NCBI RefSeq assembly: GCF_016902415.1
Contig: NZ_JACJLV010000008.1
Location: 1 to 64,000 of the forward strand
DNA from: Mordavella massiliensis
GTDB lineage: Bacteria; Bacillota; Clostridia; Lachnospirales; Lachnospiraceae
DNA length: 64,000 nt
Reading direction: 5' to 3'
Part shown: in pieces, positions 7,197 to 16,519 of the stretch
Position numbering within the stretch: position 1 is the first letter of the stretch
Layout: every line of letters starts with the position of its first letter
Notes under the pieces: model-generated
What the model was told of the DNA's origin: nothing
The model's database searches: none
The model's input: the letters and a program-made list of their open reading frames with translations, nothing else
Program-made: the position numbers and the translations under genes

Positions 7197-8938
7197 CAAA
7201 GAAATTACAGCACGTATTCGCGCTCAGTGAGAAAGGAGCAAAAGATCTTGTAAAGGCCGTTATCTGGTGTTTTGTATGCAACTTAAGCCTGATGCTTCCG
7301 GTGGGGGCCGTCCTGTTCACGGCGCAGCACCTTTTGGATGCTATGGAAACCGGCGGCAGTCCCATGGAGGGCTTCTGGATCTACACAGGCTTTGCCCTGG
7401 CGGTCCTGGTCCTTTTGTTTGTCCTCCACTGGTTCCAGTATGCTTCCCTGTATCTGGCCACTTATAAAGAGAGCGCCAGCCGGCGGGTGAGCCTGGCGGA
7501 AACACTGCGGCGGCTTCCCTTAAGCTTTTTCGGAAACCGGGACTTAAGCGACCTGACCTCCACCATGATCGCAGACTGCTCCAGTCTGGACCAGATGTTC
7601 TCCCACTACGTGCCGCAGTTATTTGCGTCCGTCTTCTCCACGCTGGTGATCGGCGTCGCCATGTTCGTTTGCGACTGGCGGATGGCGCTGGCCATCTTAT
7701 GGGTCGTGCCTGCTGCGGTCCTTCTGACGGCAGGGAGCAGGAAGATCCAGGACTCCTTCGGCACAAAGAATATTTTAAATAAACGGGCGGTCGCCGACTG
7801 TATCCAGGAAGGACTGGAAACCATCCGGGATATCAAGGCATGCAGCCGGCAGGACGCGTACATGGAAAAACTGGAGAAGAAACTTGCAGCCATGGAGAAA
7901 GGCTCCATCCGCTCAGAGCTGGCAACCGGCGTGTTCGTCTGCTCCGCCCAGGCGTTTCTCCGGCTGGGTCTGGCAACCACCATCCTGACCGGCGGAGCTC
8001 TTCTTGCGGCCGGAAAACTTTCTTTCCTCTATTTCCTCGGGTTCCTCTTTGCCGCCGCCAGGCTGTACGACCCGCTGGGGCTTGTGCTCCAGAATATCGC
8101 CGCCACCTTCAACGCCAAACTGCAGATCGAGCGGATGCGCTCCATTCTGGAACAGCCGGTGCAGAAGGGGACGGAAGAATTTACACCGAAGAACTATGAC
8201 ATCACCTTTGACCATGTCTCCTTCGCCTACCGGGAGGGGGACGGCGTACTTGAGGATGTAAGCTTCACTGCAAAGCAGGGCGAAGTGACCGCCCTGATCG
8301 GCCCCTCCGGCGGTGGGAAATCCACTGCCTGCAAATTGGCTGCCCGGTTCTGGGACGTCACCGGCGGGAAAGTTCTCTTAGGCGGAACGGATGTATCCAC
8401 AGTGGACCCGGAAACGCTTCTTCGCTCCTACTCCATGGTATTCCAGGATGTGGTGCTGTTCCGGGATACGGTGATGGAAAATATCCGTCTTGGCCGCCGA
8501 GGCGCTTCGGACGAGGAAGTGATCGCAGCCGCCAGAGCCGCCCGGTGTGATGAATTTATCCGGGAACTGCCCCGGGGCTATCAGACCATGATCGGCGAGA
8601 ACGGCTCCACCCTCTCCGGCGGCGAACGCCAGCGGATTTCCATCGCCCGCGCGCTTCTGAAAGATGCGCCGGTCATCCTTCTGGACGAGGCAACCGCCAG
8701 CCTGGACGTGGAAAATGAGAGCGCTGTTCAGGAAGCCCTCTCCCGCCTCCTCGCCGGCAAGACGGTTCTGGTCATCGCCCACCGGATGCGCACCGTGGAA
8801 GCGGCAGACAAGATCGTTGTTCTCTCTGAGGGCAGGGTGACAGAGCAAGGAACCCCTTCGGAACTGATGAAACAAAGCGGCCTCTTCCGCCATATGGTGG
8901 AGCTGCAGAGACAGAGCGCCGGGTGGAAACTTAAGTAA
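7193..8938 (+). CDS. ABC transporter, fused permease-ATPase, subunit 2
   Basis: A 581-aa partner of the preceding half-transporter: six helices, then an ATPase with GPSGGGKST, LSGGERQ and VILLDEATASLDVENE. An open frame runs 26 codons upstream, but the ATG at 7193, overlapping the previous stop as ATGA, begins the conserved sequence and follows AAAGGGGGA. This subunit keeps the ordinary ASLD extension, so the two ATPase sites are not equivalent, which is common in heterodimers. The substrate cannot be read from sequence; a siderophore or a toxic compound is possible. Confidence 0.9.
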   Translation: MTKKLQHVFALSEKGAKDLVKAVIWCFVCNLSLMLPVGAVLFTAQHLLDAMETGGSPMEGFWIYTGFALAVLVLLFVLHWFQYASLYLATYKESASRRVSLAETLRRLPLSFFGNRDLSDLTSTMIADCSSLDQMFSHYVPQLFASVFSTLVIGVAMFVCDWRMALAILWVVPAAVLLTAGSRKIQDSFGTKNILNKRAVADCIQEGLETIRDIKACSRQDAYMEKLEKKLAAMEKGSIRSELATGVFVCSAQAFLRLGLATTILTGGALLAAGKLSFLYFLGFLFAAARLYDPLGLVLQNIAATFNAKLQIERMRSILEQPVQKGTEEFTPKNYDITFDHVSFAYREGDGVLEDVSFTAKQGEVTALIGPSGGGKSTACKLAARFWDVTGGKVLLGGTDVSTVDPETLLRSYSMVFQDVVLFRDTVMENIRLGRRGASDEEVIAAARAARCDEFIRELPRGYQTMIGENGSTLSGGERQRISIARALLKDAPVILLDEATASLDVENESAVQEALSRLLAGKTVLVIAHRMRTVEAADKIVVLSEGRVTEQGTPSELMKQSGLFRHMVELQRQSAGWKLK

Positions 8939-9629
8939 TCAGCCCGGCAAATATTGCCGCGCCTGCCACGGTACAGATGCCCGCAGTCACAATCGCCAGA
9001 CTGCTCATGGCGCCTTCCGTCTCACCCATCTCCATGGCTTTTGCTGTGCCGATGGCGTGAGCGGAAGTGCCAATGGCAATCCCTTTTGCTATCGGATGAC
9101 GGATGGAAAAGATCCGGCAGATTGGCTCTGCCATCATATTTCCCAGCACTCCAGTGATAATGATCACAGCCGCCGCGATCTCACTGTGTCCGCCCAGTTC
9201 TTCCGCCACGCCCATACCGATCGCCGTGGTGACAGATTTCGGCAGAAGCGTCACATACTCTGCCCGGGTCAGGCCAAATAAAAGCGCCAGCGCCAATACG
9301 GTCAAAAGGCTCGCTGCAACTCCGGACAAGATGCCGGTCAGGATCGCCCGGTAGTTTTCCTTCAAAAGATGAAGTCTGTCATACATGGGAATTGCCAGAC
9401 TCACTGTAGCCGGCGCAAGCAGATAAGACAAATATTTTGCACTGGCGTTATAGGTTTCATAATCGGTTCCCGTTGCCAAAAGGAACAGGATCACCAGGAG
9501 GATGGCGATCATCAGCGGATTGGCAAGCGCAGTATTCCATCTGCGTTTTACCAGCACTCCGATCCCGTAAGCGGCCAGGCTGATAAATACTCCCGATGCC
9601 GCAGAATTAAGAATCACTTCTTCCAGCAT
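8931..9629 (-). CDS. lrgB: LrgB/CidB-family membrane protein
   Basis: A 232-aa polytopic membrane protein of the LrgB family, with its conserved segments LAPATVSLAIPMYDR, PKSVTTAIGMGVAEELGG and GTSAHAIGTAKAMEMGETEGAMSSLA. LrgA/LrgB pairs form holin-like systems linked to murein hydrolase control and, in several Firmicutes, to export of pyruvate or similar small acids. The ATG at 9629 is chosen over an upstream in-frame start because the family begins there. It overlaps lrgA by 23 nt and converges on the ABC genes with an 8-nt overlap. Confidence 0.9.
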   Translation of the reverse strand: MLEEVILNSAASGVFISLAAYGIGVLVKRRWNTALANPLMIAILLVILFLLATGTDYETYNASAKYLSYLLAPATVSLAIPMYDRLHLLKENYRAILTGILSGVAASLLTVLALALLFGLTRAEYVTLLPKSVTTAIGMGVAEELGGHSEIAAAVIIITGVLGNMMAEPICRIFSIRHPIAKGIAIGTSAHAIGTAKAMEMGETEGAMSSLAIVTAGICTVAGAAIFAGLIT

Positions 9630-9990
9630 GTGTTTTTTCTCCTTTTTCTGATTTCCTGATACAGGCATCCGTCACTTTTCCCGCTGTAACCATCACTACG
9701 ATCGTGGACACCACTGTGATCACGCAGGCGGGCACAAGCATAGCCTTCATATGTCCCCAGGACGCGACCAGTCCTGCTGCCGCCGGGATAAACATCAGCG
9801 GCATGATCTCGATCAGAAATTGTCCGGTTTCCCTGACATCTTCCAGCTTTAGCCATCCAAAGGCCAGAAATGCAAATAACAGCACCAGGCCGTATACACT
9901 TCCCGGAATGGGAAGCGGAATCAAATAATGCAGGATCTCCCCTGCGCAGGTAAATCCCAATATCACTGCAAATTGTCGGATATATTTCAC
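9607..9990 (-). CDS. lrgA: LrgA/CidA-family holin-like protein
   Basis: A 127-aa protein with four membrane helices and the LrgA hallmark LPLPIPGSVYGLVLLF near residues 24-39. The C-terminal ~20 residues are basic and cytoplasmic. The start codon is GTG at 9990, preceded by GAGGAG at 8-nt spacing. It is upstream of and overlaps lrgB. No LytSR two-component genes are adjacent, so control is not apparent here. Confidence 0.9.
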   Translation of the reverse strand: MKYIRQFAVILGFTCAGEILHYLIPLPIPGSVYGLVLLFAFLAFGWLKLEDVRETGQFLIEIMPLMFIPAAAGLVASWGHMKAMLVPACVITVVSTIVVMVTAGKVTDACIRKSEKGEKTHAGRSDS

Positions 9991-10014
9991 AATTTTTTCT
10001 CCTCTTTGTCCTTT

Positions 10015-10845
10015 TTATTTTCCCCAGTTTCCAACCGGCCGGATACTGATCTCGCCAGAAGACAGATCTTCCTCTTTTCCGTCCTCATACCGCACTTTCA
10101 GGCGGCAGTTCTCATCCAGGGAAAGAGCCAGTGCCCTGCGCCTTCCCGCCGGTGTCACAACATCGATCTTCTGTCCGGTCACAAAGCATCTCTCCCGGTA
10201 TTTTTCCACATAACTTTTGTGATCCGGCAAATGATAATAATAGAAAAAACGGTTCAAAAATTCTGCCGCCAGCTGTTCTCTTGCCTGATCCCGATAGCTG
10301 TCAAGTATTGCCCCTGCCTTTTCGGACAGTTCCTCCGGAAATCCTTTTCCCGGCAAGAATACATTGAATCCGATCCCCAGGATCACACTATCGAGGATCC
10401 CCCTGGCCTGGCTGAAGCTGCCTTCCGCCAGGATACCGCAGACCTTTTTCCCTTCCATATAAATATCATTGACCCATTTAATCCCGGCCTTTTTTCCGGA
10501 TACTTTTTCAATGGCTTCACTGGCAGCCACTGCCGCCATAGTAGTGATCCTTCCAGTCAAATCCGCATCCGGCTCCTCCTGTCTTAACAGCAGGCTCAAA
10601 TACACGCCGGTTCCGGAAGGCGAATAAAACGAGCGTCCCAGTCTTCCCTTCCCCGCTGTCTGTTCTCCGGCAATGATTACAGTCCCGGCTGGCGCTCCTT
10701 CCTTTGCCTGCTCCCGCAACAGAACATTGGTAGAATCCACAACCGGAAAGACCTGTAGCGAAAGTCCTTCTGTCTCCTGATTGAAATATTTCCTGACAAA
10801 CGTCTCGTTAATACTTTCTTTTTCAAAAAGCTCTGGTTTCTGCAT
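10015..10845 (-). CDS. birA: biotin-[acetyl-CoA-carboxylase] ligase, monofunctional
   Basis: A 276-aa enzyme that activates biotin with ATP and attaches it to the carrier lysine of biotin enzymes. It has the adenylate loop AGKGRLGRSFYSPSGTGVYLS (two overlapping motifs around residues 64-84), KWVNDIYMEGKKVCGIL, and a C-terminal SH3-like domain. It lacks the N-terminal winged helix of bifunctional BirA repressors; an ~35-residue N-terminal extension stands in its place. It is 6 nt downstream of the MATE gene and shares its transcript. Confidence 0.92.
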   Translation of the reverse strand: MQKPELFEKESINETFVRKYFNQETEGLSLQVFPVVDSTNVLLREQAKEGAPAGTVIIAGEQTAGKGRLGRSFYSPSGTGVYLSLLLRQEEPDADLTGRITTMAAVAASEAIEKVSGKKAGIKWVNDIYMEGKKVCGILAEGSFSQARGILDSVILGIGFNVFLPGKGFPEELSEKAGAILDSYRDQAREQLAAEFLNRFFYYYHLPDHKSYVEKYRERCFVTGQKIDVVTPAGRRRALALSLDENCRLKVRYEDGKEEDLSSGEISIRPVGNWGK

Positions 10846-10851
10846 GTTCTT

Positions 10852-12210
10852 TTACTCCTTTTCAAGCTGACGGATACACTGTTTCCGCACATAGAAGAAG
10901 CATACAGCCTGCATGGCGATGGTAATAATCCAGGATCCCGGATAGGAAATGAACAGGAAATACAGGGATCTGTGATGCGGGAAGAACACATAAACCCAAA
11001 GGATCCGGGTTCCCACCGTACCGATCACCGACAACACCATCGGCACTGCTGAACGGCCCATCCCACGCAGGGCTCCGGGGAAAAGATCCATAACCCCGCA
11101 GAGGAAATAAGGCACCGTAGTGATAGAAAGGATCTCCAGACCGCACCGGATCACGTCCGGCTCAGCCGTATAGATCCGAAGCACCTGATCCCCGAATACA
11201 TAGGCTCCTACGCCCAGAAGCCCCGCCGCGCCTGCGGACAGGATCATACAGTCTAACAGCACCCGGTCCATCCGTTTTTGTTTGCCCACGCTGTAATTCT
11301 GGCTGGTAAAACTCATGCAGGCCTGAGTAACCGCATTGACCGATACATATAAGAATCCCAGGATATTATTGGCCGCGGTATACCCTGCCATGGCGGTAGC
11401 GCCAAAAGAATTGACAGAAGACTGTAAAAGCGCATTGGAAAAATTGATAACCGTACTCTGGATCCCCGCCGGGATCCCTACCTGAAATATACGGATCATG
11501 TATATTTTTTTGATTCCCAGTTTCCGGAAAGAAAGCTGGTAACTTCCTTCTGTTTTCTGAAGGCAGCGGATCACCAGGATTGAAGAGATCATCTGGGAAG
11601 ATACGGTGCCGATCGCCACTCCGGCTACTCCAAGCGGGATCACGATCACAAGCAGAAGGTCCAGCACCACATTTGCCATGCCGGACACTGCCAGAAACAT
11701 CAAGGGCCTCTTGGTGTCCCCTACCGCACGCAGAATGGCAGCACCGTAGTTATACAACATGAAAAACGGCATGCCAAGAAAATAAATCTGCATATATAAA
11801 GTAGCCTGCCCGATCACATCTTCCGGCGTGTCCATCAAAGACAGGGCCGCTCCGGAAGACGCAAATCCTACAAAAGCCATGACCACGCCGCTGATCAGAG
11901 CCAGGGTGATGGCCGTATGTACGGACTCTGACATTTCCTTTTCCTGTCCGGCTGCGTAATACCTGGCCGCCAGCACATTGGCGCCAAGGGAAACGCCGAT
12001 AAATAGATTTGTAAAAATATTGATCAGCGCAGTGGTGGATCCTACAGCCGCCAGCGCCTGGCTTCCGGTAAATCTCCCCACCACAATAATATCCACTGCA
12101 TTAAACATCAGCTGCAGGATGCTGGTCAGCATCAGCGGCAGTGAAAATGAGATCAGCTTATCCATAATTGTGCCATTGCACATATCGATTTCGTATTTAT
12201 TCTTCTTCAA
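10852..12210 (-). CDS. MATE-family efflux transporter
   Basis: A 452-aa membrane protein with about 12 helices in two homologous halves (each with a PLMLTSILQLMFNAVDIIVVG- or GIPAGIQSTVINFSNALLQ-like opening), typical of Na+- or H+-driven MATE exporters of the DinF/NorM class. The start is TTG at 12210, 9 nt from GGAGG; the frame begins LKKNKYEIDMCNG with no closer ATG. A TetR gene is divergent, with 143 nt between the starts, and is the likely local regulator. Substrate unknown. Confidence 0.92.
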   Translation of the reverse strand: MKKNKYEIDMCNGTIMDKLISFSLPLMLTSILQLMFNAVDIIVVGRFTGSQALAAVGSTTALINIFTNLFIGVSLGANVLAARYYAAGQEKEMSESVHTAITLALISGVVMAFVGFASSGAALSLMDTPEDVIGQATLYMQIYFLGMPFFMLYNYGAAILRAVGDTKRPLMFLAVSGMANVVLDLLLVIVIPLGVAGVAIGTVSSQMISSILVIRCLQKTEGSYQLSFRKLGIKKIYMIRIFQVGIPAGIQSTVINFSNALLQSSVNSFGATAMAGYTAANNILGFLYVSVNAVTQACMSFTSQNYSVGKQKRMDRVLLDCMILSAGAAGLLGVGAYVFGDQVLRIYTAEPDVIRCGLEILSITTVPYFLCGVMDLFPGALRGMGRSAVPMVLSVIGTVGTRILWVYVFFPHHRSLYFLFISYPGSWIITIAMQAVCFFYVRKQCIRQLEKE

Positions 12211-12353
12211 CTTCTGTACCCTCCATTTACCCTGCTTATCTTACTGCTTTCCATGTCCAGCGTCAAGTTGTCTTCTTCCGGTTTTCCAATGAAAGGAAAC
12301 GGTTGAAATTCTTCTCCTGCGGAAGTATAATTCTCGCGAAAGGAGAAGAACAC

Positions 12354-12890
12354 ATGCCGATCAATACAAAAGAACAAATTGCAGAAGCCGCCATGACTCT
12401 TCTGATGGATAAAAATGTCAAAAAACTGACTGTAAAAAATATTGTCGAAGAATGCGGAATCACCAGGCAGGCATTCTACTATCATTTTGAAGATATCCCC
12501 CATCTTTTCCGATGGATATTCGAGAAAAGCGAGGAGCATATCCTGGCGCAGGCAAGAGAAAGCAGTGATCCGGAGGAGGAACTCCGCCGTTTTTTCCTGA
12601 TGGCGATCCACACTATGCCTTATGTGAAAAAAGGACTGGAAAGCAATTACGGCAATGAACTGGAAGCGCTTTTCTCACACTATTTCTGTCAACTGTTTGA
12701 GCAGCTGGCCGAGAAGAAAGACATGTACAAAAACTGTACACGCTTAGAAGCAGGTCTGATCCTTCGCTATCACAGTTATGCGATCATCGGACTACTGCAA
12801 AACTGGACAGATGCAGATACAAAAAATCTGGAGCAGATTGTTCATCTGGTCTACCTTTTGATCAGCGAAGGAATTTCCCCTTCTTCCTAA
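12354..12890 (+). CDS. TetR-family regulator (DhaS/AcrR-like)
   Basis: A 178-aa regulator. The HTH (LTVKNIVEECGITRQAFYYHFEDIPHLFRWIFE) spans about residues 25-57 and is followed by a short helical domain; the TKEQIAEAAMTLLMDKNVKKLTVKNI opening is typical of small TetR proteins in Firmicutes. The ATG at 12354 follows AAAGGAG, and the in-frame sequence upstream of it has no conserved character. Divergent from the MATE/birA operon, which it probably represses. Confidence 0.9.
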   Translation: MPINTKEQIAEAAMTLLMDKNVKKLTVKNIVEECGITRQAFYYHFEDIPHLFRWIFEKSEEHILAQARESSDPEEELRRFFLMAIHTMPYVKKGLESNYGNELEALFSHYFCQLFEQLAEKKDMYKNCTRLEAGLILRYHSYAIIGLLQNWTDADTKNLEQIVHLVYLLISEGISPSS

Positions 12891-12914
12891 TATTTCTATA
12901 AAAGATCTGTTCAC

Positions 12915-12950
12915 AGACTGGAGTGTATTTTTTTACACTTCAGTCTTTTT
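12915..12950 (+). terminator. terminator after the second tetR
   Basis: The hairpin AGACTGGAGTGTA / TACACTTCAGTCT (12915-12927, 12934-12946) with a T-rich loop is followed by TTTT. It is 25 nt past the regulator's stop codon. Confidence 0.8.
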
Positions 12951-12977
12951 GTCTATACACTTTTTCTGATCTGATCA

Positions 12978-13006
12978 TTGTAGATTTCGTTCCGGCTCCA
13001 TAGAAT
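12978..13006 (+). promoter_or_regulatory. candidate ftsH promoter
   Basis: -35 TTGTAG (12978-12983), a 17-nt spacer and -10 TAGAAT (13001-13006), 50 nt before the ftsH start. Plausible sigma-A type; neither box is perfect. Confidence 0.5.
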
Positions 13007-13055
13007 AGAAAATGACAAAAAATACTCAGACGTCAGAAAAGGAGAATTTATAACT

Positions 13056-14888
13056 ATGAAAGAAGTCAGATCACCAAAACGACCTATGATCTTCTACTAC
13101 TGTATGGTCCTTCTGATCATTTTCCTCTTTAATATACTTATCGCTCCTCTGCTTGGGCACTCCCAGGTGACAGAGGTTGGCTACAACACCTTTATGGATA
13201 TGATCGATGAAAAGGACATCGGACTGGTACAGATCGAGGACACAGAAATTATTTTTACGAATAAAGAACAGAGCAAAACCTATGAGACCACCGCTATGGA
13301 AGATCCTGGACTGGCAGAGCGTCTCCACAACTGCGGCGCGGAGTTTGAGCGGATCATAGAGGAGCCTGTTTCGCCGCTCTTCAGTATCCTGCTCACTACC
13401 GTCCTTCCCATCCTGATCTTCATTGCACTGGGACGCTATATGAGCAAAAAGTTGATGGAGCAGGCGGGCGGCAAGAATTCCATGGCCTTTGGCATGGGGA
13501 AAAGTAACGCCAAGATCTACGTTCAGTCCACCCAGGGTATCCGCTTCAGCGATGTGGCCGGGGAGGACGAGGCCAAAGAAAATCTGACTGAGATCGTGGA
13601 TTATCTCCACAACCCGCAGAAATATACGGAAGCCGGCGCTTCCATGCCCAAAGGCATCCTGCTGGTGGGGCCGCCCGGAACCGGCAAAACCATGCTGGCA
13701 AAAGCGGTCGCCGGGGAATCCAATGTTCCCTTCTTCTCTATCTCCGGGTCGGAGTTTGTCGAAATGTTTGTAGGTATGGGCGCTTCCAAAGTTCGGGATC
13801 TCTTCAGCCAGGCAAAGGAAAAAGCCCCCTGTATCGTCTTCATCGATGAGATCGATGCCATCGGCCAGAAGCGAAACGGCGGAGGCTACGGCGGAAATGA
13901 CGAGCGTGAACAGACACTGAACCAGCTTCTGACAGAGATGGACGGGTTTGAGGAAAATACAGGCGTCATCATTCTGGCTGCCACCAACCGGCCGGAATCC
14001 CTGGATCCTGCCCTGACAAGACCAGGCCGGTTCGACCGGCGTGTGCCTGTGGAACTGCCGGACCTTGCAGGCCGGGAAGCCATTCTGAAAGTCCATGCCA
14101 AAAAAATCAAGCTGGCCCAGGACGTGGATTTCCACACCATTGCCCGTATGGCCGCAGGCGCCTCCGGGGCGGAACTTGCCAATATCATCAATGAAGCTGC
14201 TCTTCGTGCTGTCCGGAATGGCCGGGTGGTGGTAACCGAGGCGGACCTGGAAGAAAGCATTGAAACGGTTATTGCCGGTTACCAGAAGAAAAATGCCGTT
14301 TTATCCGACAAAGAAAAGCTGGTCGTCTCCTATCACGAAATCGGCCACGCACTGGTTGCCGCGCTGCAGTCTGACTCTGCTCCGGTCCAGAAGATCACGA
14401 TCATTCCCCGCACCTCCGGCGCACTGGGATACACCATGCAGGTGGACACCGGCGACAAGTACCTGCTGACCAGGCAGGAACTGGAAAATAAGATCGCCAC
14501 CTTCACAGGCGGACGTGCCGCAGAAGAAGTGATCTTTGGAGAAGTCACCACCGGCGCGTCCAACGATATCGAACAGGCCACAAAACTGGCGCGTGCCATG
14601 ATCACCCGTTACGGCATGAGCGACGACTTCGACATGGTGGCCATGGAGACTGTGAACAACCAGTATCTGGGCGGAGACACTTCCCTTGCCTGCTCCGAGG
14701 CCACGCAGAAAGAAATTGACCGCAAGGTGGTGGAACTGGTAAAGGCCCAGCATGAGAAGGCAAAAGCACTGCTTCTCGAACATGAAAGAAAACTTCATGA
14801 ACTGGCAAAATATCTCTATGAAAAAGAAACGATCACCGGGGAAGAATTCATGGCGATCCTGAATCAAAAAGGAGGCGATGCACAATGA
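13056..14888 (+). CDS. ftsH: ATP-dependent zinc metalloprotease FtsH
   Basis: A 610-aa membrane protease that unfolds and degrades membrane and some cytosolic proteins. Two N-terminal helices (about 10-28 and 108-126) flank a periplasm-facing domain. The AAA module has Walker A GPPGTGKT (205-212), Walker [13 protein letters not shown], and the second region of homology ending RPGRFDRRV. The zinc site is HEIGH (427-431; most FtsH have HEAGH), with the third ligand Asp504 in [11 protein letters not shown]. The C-terminus is short. It shares a 4-nt overlap with the DUF308 gene and probably a transcript. Confidence 0.97.
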   Translation: MKEVRSPKRPMIFYYCMVLLIIFLFNILIAPLLGHSQVTEVGYNTFMDMIDEKDIGLVQIEDTEIIFTNKEQSKTYETTAMEDPGLAERLHNCGAEFERIIEEPVSPLFSILLTTVLPILIFIALGRYMSKKLMEQAGGKNSMAFGMGKSNAKIYVQSTQGIRFSDVAGEDEAKENLTEIVDYLHNPQKYTEAGASMPKGILLVGPPGTGKTMLAKAVAGESNVPFFSISGSEFVEMFVGMGASKVRDLFSQAKEKAPCIVFIDEIDAIGQKRNGGGYGGNDEREQTLNQLLTEMDGFEENTGVIILAATNRPESLDPALTRPGRFDRRVPVELPDLAGREAILKVHAKKIKLAQDVDFHTIARMAAGASGAELANIINEAALRAVRNGRVVVTEADLEESIETVIAGYQKKNAVLSDKEKLVVSYHEIGHALVAALQSDSAPVQKITIIPRTSGALGYTMQVDTGDKYLLTRQELENKIATFTGGRAAEEVIFGEVTTGASNDIEQATKLARAMITRYGMSDDFDMVAMETVNNQYLGGDTSLACSEATQKEIDRKVVELVKAQHEKAKALLLEHERKLHELAKYLYEKETITGEEFMAILNQKGGDAQ

Positions 14889-15424
14889 AAAGACGTTCCA
14901 GACTTGGGTGGCTTGAACTGATCCTTGGCGTCCTGCTGATCCTTCTCGGCGTCGCCACGATTCTTCTGCCAGGAAAAGTATTCGGGGGACTGATCGTCCT
15001 GTTTGGTTTCGCTGCCGTGATCATGGGTATCGGAGATATCCTTCTGTATATCCGCATGGAACGATTCATCGGCTTTGGCCCTGTCATATCGCTGATTTCC
15101 GGTATCGTCAGCGTAATGGCCGGCATCATGCTTGTGGTATATCCGGGTGCAGGAGTAATGGTCTTATCTGTCCTGTTTCCTATCTGGTTCATCGCCCACT
15201 GTATTTCCAGACTGTCCCACGCAGGAACGATACGGCTCTTTTCAGGAAACGGGATGTACTATACCACTTTGATCCTCAACGGCGTCGGCCTGGCCCTTGG
15301 GATCCTGATGCTCTTTCGTCCGGCATTTTCTCTGGCAGCGATTGGGTTTATCGCCGGATTCTACCTGATCCTCCTTGGGACCGACAGCATCATCCTGGCG
15401 TGCAGCAATGTGGGAATGCGGTAA
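14885..15424 (+). CDS. DUF308 / HdeD-like membrane protein
   Basis: A 179-aa protein with six predicted helices arranged as tandem hydrophobic pairs rich in Gly (LGVLLILLGVATILLPG and later GLALGILMLFRPAFSLAAIGFIAGFYLILLG-like segments), as in the HdeD/DUF308 family. Its role is unknown; relatives are linked to acid or envelope stress. The 4-nt overlap with ftsH suggests coexpression with membrane quality control. Confidence 0.85.
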   Translation: MKRRSRLGWLELILGVLLILLGVATILLPGKVFGGLIVLFGFAAVIMGIGDILLYIRMERFIGFGPVISLISGIVSVMAGIMLVVYPGAGVMVLSVLFPIWFIAHCISRLSHAGTIRLFSGNGMYYTTLILNGVGLALGILMLFRPAFSLAAIGFIAGFYLILLGTDSIILACSNVGMR

Positions 15425-15493
15425 GGAGATAGAATGGAAAAATAATCCCTCCTGTGGTACGATAAAGGCAGAAACAACGAGGAGGAAGCATAC

Positions 15494-15985
15494 ATGCATT
15501 ATATAAACCATTACCACTCTCCCCTTGGCACGATCCTTCTTGCCGCTGATGATACCGGCCTTACCGGCCTGTGGTTTGAAGGCCAGAAATATTTTGCCCA
15601 GGGACTTGATAAAGAAACAGAAGAAAAAGAGTTCTCCGTATTTCAAACAGCCCGCCGCTGGCTGGATGTTTATTTCTCAGGGCAGGCTCCTGACTTCCAG
15701 GTTCCTCTTCATTTTCAGGGAACCGCCTTTCAGAAGGAGGTATGGGAGATTCTCTTATCCATTCCCTACGGCAAAACCACCACTTACGGAACCATTGCAA
15801 AGCAGCTGGCTGCAAAAAGAGGCCTTCCGCATCTGTCCGCCCAGGCAGTGGGCAGTGCGGTCGGCCACAACAAGATTTCTATTATCGTTCCCTGCCATCG
15901 TGTGATTGGGGCAGACGGAAGCCTCACCGGGTATGCCGGCGGCATCTGGAGAAAAGAAAAACTGCTGGCGCTGGAACAGGCTTAA
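15494..15985 (+). CDS. ogt: methylated-DNA-[protein]-cysteine S-methyltransferase
   Basis: A 163-aa suicide repair protein that takes the alkyl group from O6-alkylguanine or O4-alkylthymine in DNA onto its own cysteine. The active-site motif IVPCHRVIG puts the acceptor at Cys134; VWEILLSIPYGKTTTYGTIA supplies the HTH that presents the flipped base; the N-terminal RNase H-like domain is present. Length and order match Ogt rather than Ada. It ends at a strong terminator. Confidence 0.95.
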   Translation: MHYINHYHSPLGTILLAADDTGLTGLWFEGQKYFAQGLDKETEEKEFSVFQTARRWLDVYFSGQAPDFQVPLHFQGTAFQKEVWEILLSIPYGKTTTYGTIAKQLAAKRGLPHLSAQAVGSAVGHNKISIIVPCHRVIGADGSLTGYAGGIWRKEKLLALEQA

Positions 15986-16006
15986 TCCCAGCGCCAGCCA
16001 TGTATG

Positions 16007-16039
16007 AATTACAGCAGGCATGTCATGCCTGCTGTAATT
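16007..16039. terminator. terminator after ogt
   Basis: A 16-bp perfect stem (AATTACAGCAGGCATG and its complement) with a single-base centre at 16023, followed on the plus strand by TTATTTAC. It isolates ogt from the T-box leader. Confidence 0.8.
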
Positions 16040-16086
16040 TATTTACAAGTGAACTATCAGATTCCAAGTAAGCATCAAAACTTTCG

Positions 16087-16115
16087 TTGACTTTTCCATA
16101 AAAATATGCTAAGAT
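16087..16115 (+). promoter_or_regulatory. promoter of the asnS T-box leader
   Basis: -35 TTGACT (16087-16092), a 17-nt spacer and -10 TAAGAT (16110-16115). Transcription would begin near 16122, leaving a leader of about 400 nt. Confidence 0.7.
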
Positions 16116-16121
16116 GCGTCT

Positions 16122-16470
16122 CAAAGAAAAATAAGATAAGGCAAGGAAGAGAACCAGTAGGTATCTGAAATTGTTACAGAGAGTCCCGTTTGCTGAGAGT
16201 GGATACAGGGAAAGATATTTTGAGAGATCAAAGTTCCTGCAAAGGAATCGAATAACGCCTCGGAGCCGCATACCGACTACATTGTCTGACAATGTTGAGA
16301 CTATGATGGGAACGCCCATTACAGCGTAAGGGTATCGATGCCATGTATAACATTTCCTGTGTTCATACAGACGTCCGTACCTGGAAAGGTCTGTGCCGCG
16401 AGACACAGACGAACTAAGGTGGCACCACGGATCTACCATCCGTCCTTGGAAACAGGGACGGATTTTTTTA
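16122..16470 (+). ncRNA. T-box leader, asparagine-tRNA responsive
   Basis: A tRNA-sensing transcription attenuator in the 480-nt gap before asnS. The invariant T-box AAGGTGGCACCACGG is at 16416-16430, followed by the terminator stem ATCCGTCC (16438-16445) / GGACGGAT (16456-16463) and seven T. Upstream is a long stem I region with an AGTA bulge motif (near 16154). An AAC triplet at 16254-16256 is in a suitable place for the Asn specifier, though I did not fold the RNA. Uncharged tRNA-Asn should stabilise the antiterminator and switch asnS on. No protein gene is credible in this gap. Confidence 0.92.
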
Positions 16471-16519
16471 TGCTCAAAATTCCGCCCTGCAAAACTATTT
16501 TTGAAAGGAAGGATACACA

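Noticed and set aside
13071-14135. 354-codon minus-strand frame inside ftsH
   Set aside because: Antisense shadow of a fully conserved AAA protease; no start signal and no recognisable domain.
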